A stretch of 64,000 nucleotides of DNA from CAIZQW01 sp942493055 (lineage in GTDB: Bacteria > Verrucomicrobiota > Kiritimatiellia > RFP12 > UBA1067), in the NCBI GenBank assembly GCA_942493055.1, contig OW818680.1:4464001-4528000 (forward strand). Reading direction: 5' to 3'. The notes beneath the pieces are model-generated. The model made no database searches. It was not told the DNA's origin and was given only the letters and a program-made list of their open reading frames with translations. The position numbers were made by a program, and so were the translations under genes. The stretch's first letter is position 1, and every line of letters starts with the position of its first letter. This document shows positions 36,204 to 44,700 of this stretch, in pieces.

Positions 36204-37789
36204 TGAACCTGGCCGTCACACTCCTCATCGCCTTGCTCCTGGCTTCACAGGCTGGGGTGCGCGCTGACGATGCGTTGGTGGTCTATCAGCCTGTGCCAGG
36301 ACTCGCAGCGTCGCCGCATTACAGCGTGCGTGTGCGGCCGACCAACGATGGCAGCGCGTGGCAGAGCGCCTTTGCGTGGGAGACCGTCTGCAAGACTGTC
36401 GACAAGAAGACGGAAGCCTACTTCGACACGCTGGCGGGCTGGACGCACACCTACGTGAATTTTGAAACCGCAGGCGCGGTGGAGGTGGAAATCTGCCGCG
36501 CCAATGGCCAGCCGATCCGCTCCGCAGCCGTGCATCCGCAGCGCAAAGCATCTGCATGCTCCGTCAAGGACGGCAAGGTTCTGGTCAGACTCGACAAGCC
36601 CTGTCTCGTCGCCGTCGATATCGAGGGACAGATGGACGGCCAGGACACGGGCAAGGGCTACAAGGGGCCGCCGCTCCACACGGTCTCGATTTTTGCCAAC
36701 CCGTTGTTGAAGAACAAGCCCAAGCCCAATGATCCCGGCGTGTTGGTTGTGAAGCCGGGTGAGATGCCGCCCTCTGACGGACCGTGGACTACGCTCTATT
36801 TTCTTCCGGGTGTCCATGATGTCGGGCTGGCCTTCCCCCTGCGCGCGAACCGCAATTATTACATCCCTGGAGATGCGATGGTCTATGGCACGCTATCTAA
36901 CCGGAAGTGGGGAGACGGACATCACATCCGCATCTTCGGCCTCGGTACCTTGTCGGGTGCGCGGACGAAACATCCGAAGTACGTGGAGCCAGCGATTTCA
37001 GAAAAAGAACATGGACTTTATCGTCCGATCGAACTGGTCGGCACCACCGATACGCGTGTGGAAGGCATCACCATCGCCGACTCAGCGACCCACTCGCTCA
37101 TGCTGGTGAGCCCGTATAAAGCAGGTCATCCCAACGCGGTCACGTGGACCAAGATCTTCACCTGGCGCGCGAATGGTGACGGGATCAATCCCTTCGGCAA
37201 TACGCTGATCGAGGACTGCTTTATCCGCACCCAGGATGATTCGCTCTATGTGAATGGACTGGGCATCCGCCGCACCGTGCTCTGGAACGACGCCAACGGT
37301 TCGTCGTTTGTGCTCTCTGCCCTGCCGCAACTGATAGACCGCACGTTGGTGGTGGAGGAGTGCGATGTGATCTATGCGCGCGCCAAATGGCACCGCTGGA
37401 GCGGCGGACGGGTCTTCAACATGCGCGGAGAGGGCGGAGGCGCCGCAGGGGCAGGGGTGATCTTCCGAAACATCAATATCGAGGACCCCCGGCCGACGCT
37501 GCAGCAGTTCTTCATCTGCATGACCATGCCCGAACCCTATTCAAAAGATGGAGACAAGCGCAAAGCCGGAGACATGTCAGGCATCCGCTTCCAGAACATC
37601 TCCATCGCCGCGCCCAGCGTACTCAACGAACCGCAGATCCTCTGGGGCCAGGCCGATGCACGCATCAGCAACCTCATCTTCGAAAATCTTACGCTCGCTG
37701 GGAAGCCTGTGCTCGATGCCTCATTTTTCAAAACAAACGCGTTCGTTGACACGCTCATCTTTACGCCCAGAGCTGTTTCCAAACCATGA
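36203..37789 (+). CDS. Secreted GH28/GH49-like beta-helix glycoside hydrolase
   Basis: 528 residues from the ATG at 36203 with TGGAGGAG upstream; a longer in-frame start at 36038 would lie inside the previous gene. The signal peptide is MNLAVTLLIALLLASQAGVRA. Mid-protein WRANGDGINPFGNTLIEDCF and RTQDDSLYV match the Asp-rich strand pattern of polygalacturonases and dextranases (catalytic Asp in DG and DD). It probably cuts internal glycosidic bonds of a polysaccharide outside the cytoplasm. The gene overlaps the next sulfatase by 4 bp. Confidence 0.75.
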   Translation: MNLAVTLLIALLLASQAGVRADDALVVYQPVPGLAASPHYSVRVRPTNDGSAWQSAFAWETVCKTVDKKTEAYFDTLAGWTHTYVNFETAGAVEVEICRANGQPIRSAAVHPQRKASACSVKDGKVLVRLDKPCLVAVDIEGQMDGQDTGKGYKGPPLHTVSIFANPLLKNKPKPNDPGVLVVKPGEMPPSDGPWTTLYFLPGVHDVGLAFPLRANRNYYIPGDAMVYGTLSNRKWGDGHHIRIFGLGTLSGARTKHPKYVEPAISEKEHGLYRPIELVGTTDTRVEGITIADSATHSLMLVSPYKAGHPNAVTWTKIFTWRANGDGINPFGNTLIEDCFIRTQDDSLYVNGLGIRRTVLWNDANGSSFVLSALPQLIDRTLVVEECDVIYARAKWHRWSGGRVFNMRGEGGGAAGAGVIFRNINIEDPRPTLQQFFICMTMPEPYSKDGDKRKAGDMSGIRFQNISIAAPSVLNEPQILWGQADARISNLIFENLTLAGKPVLDASFFKTNAFVDTLIFTPRAVSKP

Positions 37790-39327
37790 ATGTTGCAACA
37801 ATCATGATGACACATATAATAACGACCCTCACGATTCTCGCCGCCCTGCTGCTCGCGCCGCTGGCCGCGTTGCACGCCGCCGATGCACCGCAGCCAACCC
37901 GCCCCAACATCCTCTTCATCATGGTGGACGAGATGAAGTGGAACGTGATGAGTTGCACGGGCCACGAGATCGTCAAGACGCCGAACCTCGACCGTCTCGC
38001 CCGCGAGGGAACGCGCTTCGCTACCGCCTTCACCGTCGCGCCGATCTGCACGCCGTCGCGGTACAGTTTCTTCACGGGCCGGTACGCGCATGTGCATGGC
38101 TCGACTGACAACAGCACGCCGCCGCGCGAAGCGCAGTTGCTGTTACCAGCCATCCTCAAACATGCCGGCTATCAGACCGCCATCAGTGGCAAACTTCATT
38201 TCATCAGCCCCGACAATATTGATTACGGCTTTGACCACTTCTGGTCGTATCGGGATGAGGGTCCCGGCAAGCTGCAGTCGTGGCCGGAGTACATGACAAA
38301 ACAGTACGGCAAAGGCGCGCAGAAGAAGAGTCTTCAGGCACAGCCTTTCCCAGACGATCCGCTCGGAAAAGACCTGGGCAAGCTGAAGTATCCCAATGCC
38401 GATTCAGAAACCTCCTGGATCACTGCGCGCGCACTTGATTTCCTCGACCAGCGTGACAAAGCCAAACCGTTTTTTCTGTTCGTGAGCTACCTCGACCCGC
38501 ACAGTCCGTCCCACCTCTGCGAGCCGTATTGGAGCATGTATCAAAACGAGTATAATCCTGAAAAGATTCCGTTGCCGCCGACGTTCAAACAGGATACTTC
38601 CAAACAGCTGGCGACGAGCGCCAGCCGGCACGAAGTCAACGACCCGAAGATCGTTAAGGCGATGACCGCCGCCTACTACGCGAAGGTCAAGATGGTGGAT
38701 GACAACATCGGCCGGTTGATGAAACAGTTGCGCAAGCAAGGCCTTGCCGAGAACACGCTCATCGTTTTCACCGCTGACCATGGCAACATGCTTGGCGACC
38801 TCAACCGGTGGTTCAAGGGCGCGATGTACGAAGGTTCGACCCGCATCCCGCTGCTGATGAAGGCTCCGGCCAATAGTCCTTATGCCGCTCAGTTCAATTG
38901 TGGCGCCGTCGTCACCAACATCGTCGAGAGCATTGACGTGATGCCGACGCTCTGCGAAATCACCGGCGTGCCGTTGCCGGCGCAGGGCATCCAGGGCCGC
39001 AGCATGACCGCGCTCGTTGCAGGCAAGGCGAGCAATTGGAGGAATTGCGCCTTCGCCGAGCGCGGCAGTTCGATGGTCCGTACGGCGCAATACAAACTGA
39101 TCTGCAACGACCGCAAGAACGCCAGGAAGGGCGGCGAGTATGAATTGTACGACTTGGCGAAGGACCCAATGGAAACCAACAACCTCGCCGCTGAACCCGC
39201 CTGCGAAGAGACTGTGAAGAAACTGGCTGCGCAACTCGACGCTTGGCAAAAGGACAGTCCGCCCGTGCCAGTCATGACGGGCGTGGCACCGGAACCCAAG
39301 TCAGGAAACAGACAACATGCCCCCTGA
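37786..39327 (+). CDS. Secreted sulfatase 2 (S1 family)
   Basis: 513 residues. The signal peptide contains LLLAPLAALHAADA. The formylglycine signature is C88-T-P-S-R92 (APICTPSRYSFFTGRY). The metal site reads VDEM (Asp48-Glu49), where most relatives have Asp-Asp or Asp-Gln. FTADHGNMLGD and YDLAKDPMETNNLA are typical S1 motifs. It is closer to the choline-sulfatase/heparan-sulfatase type than sulfatase 1. It overlaps the GH28-like gene by ATGA, so the two are translationally coupled. Confidence 0.95.
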   Translation: MNVATIMMTHIITTLTILAALLLAPLAALHAADAPQPTRPNILFIMVDEMKWNVMSCTGHEIVKTPNLDRLAREGTRFATAFTVAPICTPSRYSFFTGRYAHVHGSTDNSTPPREAQLLLPAILKHAGYQTAISGKLHFISPDNIDYGFDHFWSYRDEGPGKLQSWPEYMTKQYGKGAQKKSLQAQPFPDDPLGKDLGKLKYPNADSETSWITARALDFLDQRDKAKPFFLFVSYLDPHSPSHLCEPYWSMYQNEYNPEKIPLPPTFKQDTSKQLATSASRHEVNDPKIVKAMTAAYYAKVKMVDDNIGRLMKQLRKQGLAENTLIVFTADHGNMLGDLNRWFKGAMYEGSTRIPLLMKAPANSPYAAQFNCGAVVTNIVESIDVMPTLCEITGVPLPAQGIQGRSMTALVAGKASNWRNCAFAERGSSMVRTAQYKLICNDRKNARKGGEYELYDLAKDPMETNNLAAEPACEETVKKLAAQLDAWQKDSPPVPVMTGVAPEPKSGNRQHAP

Positions 39328-39348
39328 TTGTAAATGGAAAAATAAAGC

Positions 39349-41472
39349 ATGACCACACATCGCCCCCGTCAAAATAATCCTTCACGGCGAGTTTCTTTCG
39401 CCTCGCCCCTTCTAGTGACCCTTCTGCTGTGGTTCGCCCACGGCGCGGTCCGCCTCGATGCAGCACAATACGTCGCCCACGAATTTGAAAACCTGTCCAA
39501 CGCGAATGCGAGTTTCCCTCAGGTCTTCTTTTTTCGCCACGACGATGGCCCTCCCAGCTACCTCGACGACTCGGCCGCGCCGCAGACCCGCCAGGCCTTC
39601 CTCAACCGGCTCGACGGCTGCATCAGCAAGGTTTTTCACGAGGAGCGGACCGAACTGCCCACTGACAAGCTCCGCGCCACCTATCGCGCACTGCGCGCGC
39701 AACACCCGGAAAAAACCGTCCTTGTTCACTTCAACGGCGAAGCCGTCGCCGTGCGCCACTTCGACTGGATCGCCGACGACCGCTACCACACCGACAACCT
39801 CAAGGACTATTTTCCCGGCCACTGGCTCTTCCAAAGCAGTGCCCGCCTCATGAAATCGATCACCGCCCATGACACCGTGCTCAAGGTGGACCTCACCCGC
39901 CCGTTCACCGAGAGGGATTATGTTTTCGGGAACGCCCGCAAGCGCGGCGAGGATGTCGCCTTTCCGACCGACATTCTCCTCGTGCCTGTGGCTGCCGACG
40001 GCACCCGCCGATGGCACCGCTCGGAATATGCTACGTTCGTCTCAAAATCCAAAACACAGATCACCGTCAAACGCGGCCGCTACGGCTCGACACCGCGCGC
40101 CTTCGAGGGGGAAAAAACCCTGGTGCTGCCCATCGCTGGCGGCTCCTGGGCCGATAACGCGATGTGGTATTTTAACTTCAGCCCCGATTGCCCCCGCGAC
40201 CCCAACGGCCTCCAAGCCGCCGACATCTACGTGCGCAACCTCGTCGCCTGGATCAAACCCCCCGGCCAGCCCCCTTTCGCCAACGGCATCGCCTTTGACG
40301 TTCTGAAATATGACGTCAATCCCGACTTCGACACCAACAACGACTCCGTCCCGGACGGCGGTCTCATCGACGGCGTGAATCGCTGGCGGCTCGGCGTCAA
40401 CGCGATGCTCGCCAACCTCCGTTGCCAACTCGGCGACGAGGCCATCATCACCGCCGACAGCCACAACCCTGCCAGCCAGCGCTCCGTCGCACTCCTCAAC
40501 GGCATGGAGTCCGAGGGCCTCGTCACTCACAACGACGCCTATCGCGCCATCTCGAGCACCCTCAACCTCCACGCCTACTGGCAGAAATACGGCCGCCCAC
40601 CTCACTTCTCCTACATCGTTGACAAGGTCAAGAACGAACACGACCTCGCCCAACACGACTGCATGACCAAACTCGCCCACGGCGTCGCCACCGCGCTCGG
40701 CGTGGGCATCGGCATGGGGGGCGCGGGACAACATGTGATGAAAGACAAAAGTCCCTACCTCTATGGCGAGTCCACTTCCTCCGGTAAATCCGGCTGGCTC
40801 GGCCGGCCCTCATCCGGACTCCTGTTGCTGACCTCTGGACCAACGTTCACCGACGCTACCGCGGGCGTGTCATCCGCAAAAACCAAAGACAGCATCCTGA
40901 AAAAAACCAGTGCACGCGAATGGGTCCTTTCCTGCCAGACAGTAGCACCCCCCGCGCCCACCCTCGGACTGGTCATCGAAAACGTTGATCTAACCCACGG
41001 CTTCACGCTCAAAATAGAACTCAAGTCCCGCGAGCCGATCACGGGGCTTGAACCGTATCCGGCCATTCCCCGCTCTGTCACCGCACGTCTCACCGGAAAA
41101 CTCAGCTACGCCAAAGACGCAACCCTCAACCGCCAATACACCGAATGCCAGGGTGTCGCAGGTGCCGCCGGCTGGCACATCAACACGTTTCACTTCCGCG
41201 CCAATTCTGAGAAACACGCCCGCCTTGAAATCACCATCCAAGACTCCGGCGACCTCCTCCTTCGCAACCCTGAAATCATGTGCGGCCCGCTTGTCGTCGG
41301 CCGCCGCTTCGAGCATGGCGCCATCATTCTTAATCTTTCCGAAGAACCATGGCATGCTCCGGCGGAAGCCTTGGGCGACCTTCTCAAGCCCACTGCGCCC
41401 ACGCAGGCCGACCCGCTCATCCTCGGCCCGCTGGAGGCACGATTCATGAACGCCGCCGGAAAATCACTTTAA
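39349..41472 (+). CDS. Secreted 707-residue protein, possible TIM-barrel hydrolase, unrecognised
   Basis: A basic N-terminus and hydrophobic core (~16-39, ending LDAAQ) form a signal peptide. Segments such as RALRAQHPEKTVLVHFNGEAVAV, NGIAFDVLKYDV and QLGDEAIITADSHN resemble strands and catalytic loops of TIM-barrel hydrolases, and the last ~200 residues look like a beta-sandwich. I do not recognise the family. Codons end in C more often than in the flanking Tad genes. It is the last intact gene of the sulfatase operon (22 bp after sulfatase 2). It may act on the same glycan. Confidence 0.6.
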   Translation: MTTHRPRQNNPSRRVSFASPLLVTLLLWFAHGAVRLDAAQYVAHEFENLSNANASFPQVFFFRHDDGPPSYLDDSAAPQTRQAFLNRLDGCISKVFHEERTELPTDKLRATYRALRAQHPEKTVLVHFNGEAVAVRHFDWIADDRYHTDNLKDYFPGHWLFQSSARLMKSITAHDTVLKVDLTRPFTERDYVFGNARKRGEDVAFPTDILLVPVAADGTRRWHRSEYATFVSKSKTQITVKRGRYGSTPRAFEGEKTLVLPIAGGSWADNAMWYFNFSPDCPRDPNGLQAADIYVRNLVAWIKPPGQPPFANGIAFDVLKYDVNPDFDTNNDSVPDGGLIDGVNRWRLGVNAMLANLRCQLGDEAIITADSHNPASQRSVALLNGMESEGLVTHNDAYRAISSTLNLHAYWQKYGRPPHFSYIVDKVKNEHDLAQHDCMTKLAHGVATALGVGIGMGGAGQHVMKDKSPYLYGESTSSGKSGWLGRPSSGLLLLTSGPTFTDATAGVSSAKTKDSILKKTSAREWVLSCQTVAPPAPTLGLVIENVDLTHGFTLKIELKSREPITGLEPYPAIPRSVTARLTGKLSYAKDATLNRQYTECQGVAGAAGWHINTFHFRANSEKHARLEITIQDSGDLLLRNPEIMCGPLVVGRRFEHGAIILNLSEEPWHAPAEALGDLLKPTAPTQADPLILGPLEARFMNAAGKSL

Positions 41473-41519
41473 TGCTCAAGGGCCGACTCGTCGGTGCCGA
41501 GATACTGCCTTTCAAAACT

Positions 41520-41694
41520 GGAGACACTCAACAACGAAACTGACGATCCCTACGAGTGGACCAACCTTGCGAAGAAGGGTGGCGGCGATCCTTCAGCGAA
41601 AAAGGAGCTGAGCAATCAACTGCCCAAGGAAAACAAACCTCCTGCCGGCGGCAAACAGGGTAACTCAGAGGCAAAGAAGGCGAAGAAGAAATAG
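41520..41694 (+). pseudogene. C-terminal remnant of a sulfatase
   Basis: The frame reads ETLNNETDDPYEWTNLAKKG, then KKELSNQLPKENKPP and a Lys-rich tail AKKAKKK before the stop at 41692. This is the ordinary end of an iduronate/choline-type sulfatase (DPYEWTNLA, then LxKWLPK). The only start-like codon in frame is a GTG at 41494, and the region before it has no sulfatase similarity. The rest of the gene is gone, apparently deleted when the 707-residue gene and this end were joined. Short, but the motif is specific. Confidence 0.7.
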
Positions 41695-41716
41695 AAACCT
41701 TTCGGAGACCGGCCTG

Positions 41717-44700
41717 TTAATGGAACCGGACCAATGTGCCTGGGGTCCACACAATATACCCCTCCTCCGTGATTTTCACGCTATGGCCTTTGAAGGTGAT
41801 GCGTTCCAGCTGTCCCGGGGTCAACGCGGTAGCACTTGTACCGAAACGGAGCGTCGTCTTTCCGAGTCTGCCCGTGAGGGAGAGCGTGCCCGTCCAGAGG
41901 GCGGCCGAACAGTCCGGGAAGCTGAGGCTTCCCGTGCCGTCCCCGAGGTCGAGCATGGCCGAACCCGTGATCTCCAGCAAGCCCAGTTCGTTTTCGAAGT
42001 TTCCGACGGCCAGCGTGCCGCCGGCCAGCACCACAACGCTGTTCGTAGCCATCGCGTCGTCCGCGCCCAGCTGGAGCGTGCCGGCCTCGACGCGGGTCAC
42101 GCCGGTGTAGGTGTTGGTGGCAGCGAGGGCCAGCGTGCCGGCGCCTGCCTTGGTGAAGCCGCCGTCGCCGTTGATGACGGCGGTGTCGGCCACAGTGATC
42201 GACCGGCCTTCAGTCGCCTCGAAGACGCGGGTTCCGCTGCCGATGAGGTTGACCGGGGCGTTGGCGATGGACAGGTCATTGTTCGCAAGGTTGCGCACGG
42301 TGCCGCCGGAGAAGTTGAAGGCTTGGGTGGTGTCGCCGGGGCCAGTCTGCGCTCCGCAGCCGATGGTTTTCGCCTCCAGTGTGCCGGCCTGCAGATTGAA
42401 GACGCCGTTGGCGGCGGCGACAGCTCCGGATTTCACGGTGAGGCTGTTGTTCTTGGTGCCCAGGATCACACTTTCAGCCTTGACGATGCCGTCTGCATGG
42501 TTGAGCGTGAAGGTGCCGTTGCCGATGAACGTTCTGCTGCTGGCAACGCTCCCGCTGCCCAGAAGGAGTCCGAGGCTCAGCGTGGTGACCTCCAGTACGC
42601 CCTTTTGCATATTGAAAAAGCTGTTCTGGACGCCCGCGCGATCAGCTTGGGCGCCTGTGTCGGCCATGCCGAGTCTCAGGGCGCCAACGGCGGCATCGAG
42701 TTCGCCTCCGGTGAAATCCACCGTGGCCGTCCAGTCCTTGACCGTGGCGGTGGCGTACGTGGCCACCTTTCCCACGTCCCAGGAAGCGAGCGCTGACGTG
42801 CCGTTCTTGCCCCTGATCTTAGTCCAGGGAGTGGTGAGTCCTGTTCGGAAATTCAGCGTCGCAAAGGAACGTCCGCTGGCGCCGATGCTGAGGGTGTCGG
42901 CATGGAGCACGTTGGTTTGCCCGAGGCTCATGAGCGAGGTCCCTCCATGGTTGCTGAGTCCCTTGTGGCCGAGCCTGATCGCTGCCGCCGTGAGGCTGTT
43001 TTCGCGGCCCAGCAAGACGGTGGAGGTGCCGGGGTTAGCCGCCGTGTTGGAATTGCCCTCCGGTCCGATACGGAAGTTATAGCCGGAGCCATTCCAGACA
43101 AAGGCGTCGAGCCCGGAGAAATCGGCGGTTACCGTGCGTGTTGCTGAAATCGCGCCGCCGGGGCCGATGGCGGTGTCGATGAGAGCAGTGACGGTCAGGG
43201 TGCTGCCGGCTTGACCGATGACCGTGAGTTCTCCCGATGAATTCACACCTTGGTAAACGAGCCTCGCGAGGGTCTGGTCAAAGCCGTCCAGGTCGAGGGT
43301 GGCAGAGGCTGGAGCGTTGGCCGCGATCTCCAGGCCCGAGGCGCTGGAGAGTCGGTCGTTCCCGCCCAGCTTCAGGGTCCCCGCCTCAATCTGGAGGTTG
43401 CCGGTGGAGGTGTTCGCGCCGGTGAGCGTCTGCGTGCCAGCGCCCTTCTTGGTGAGGGTCATGCCCGCCGCGCCGTTGGCGATAGCGCCTGCATAAATCA
43501 ACTCGGCACCGGTCGGGACGTTCAGCGCGATCCCGGCCAGGCTCTCATAGCCGCCTGCGACCGTGCTGAAGAGCGCGGACAGGTCCTTGTCTCCTGTCAG
43601 GCCGCCCAGGGTCAGGGAGGTCACTGCGGCGCGCATGCCTGTGGTGTCACTCCCTGTCACGCTGCCGGCTGTGTCCAGCGGACTGTTCTGCAGAGCCAGG
43701 GCGTTGGCGATCCCGAGGATGCCGTCGTTGATCGTGGTCGCGCCCGTGTAGGTGTTGGCGCCGGAAAGGACCAGGGTGCCGTCCCCTGCCTTGGAGAGTG
43801 CGGTGGCCGCGCCCGCGAGGACGGAGCTGACAGTGCCCGTGGTGGTGTTGACCGTGAGGGCGGAGGTGTCGGCGAGGATGATGCTGCCGCCGGAGAGGAT
43901 GATGGCTTCAGATGCGCTCCCGAACTGGAGGCTGCCCGCCTCGACCGTGCCGCTCACGGTGATGGTGCCAGCGGCTAGGCCTGCGGAGGCGGTTCCGAAG
44001 TTCACGGGAAGAAAGGTGAATGTCGTGGCGCTTGCCTCGGGTGTCGCGGTGCCGTCCTCGCTGAAGCTCCACTGGCTGATGGTCGGCGCGGCCCAGGTGC
44101 CGGCCGCTGTGCCGAAGCCGCTGACCGTGCCGTTGCCGTCCCAGTAGAAGCCGTATGCTGAACCCTCCGTGAGGTACCCGGATGCATCGAGGTAGACATT
44201 CTTGCCGTTACAACTGATGCGGGATAACTGGTCCGGGGTCAGCGCGCTGGCGTCCGTGCCGAAGCGCAGGGTCGTCGCGCCGCGCGTGCCGGTCAGGACC
44301 AGGTTGCCCGTCCATGTGGCACCGGAACTGTCGGCGAAGCTGAGGCTGCCCGAGGTGCCCAGGTCGATCTTGGCGGTGCCTGTGACTGTCAGGGCACCGG
44401 CCGCGTTGGCAAAGCCGCCCAGGGCCAGCGTCCCGCTCCCGAGGATCACCGGGCTGGAGGTCGGAAGCGTATTGGCTGCACCGAGCTGCAGAATTCCGGC
44501 GCTGACGGTCGTGGGGCCGGTGTAGCTGTTCGCTGCGGTGAGGATGGTTGTGCCCGTGCCGGCCTGGGTGAAGCCCCCGGCACCCGTGAGGGCCGCGCCG
44601 CTGAACGCTGTGCCCTGCGTCACGAGGTCCGACCGGTTGACAGCGAAGCGGGCATTCTCGGCCACGCTGAGCGCGCTGGCGGTGTTCAACGAGCCGCTCG

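Noticed and set aside
41494..41519. GTG start for the short sulfatase-like frame
   Set aside because: The residues before ETLNNETDDPYEW show no sulfatase similarity, so the frame is treated as a gene remnant.
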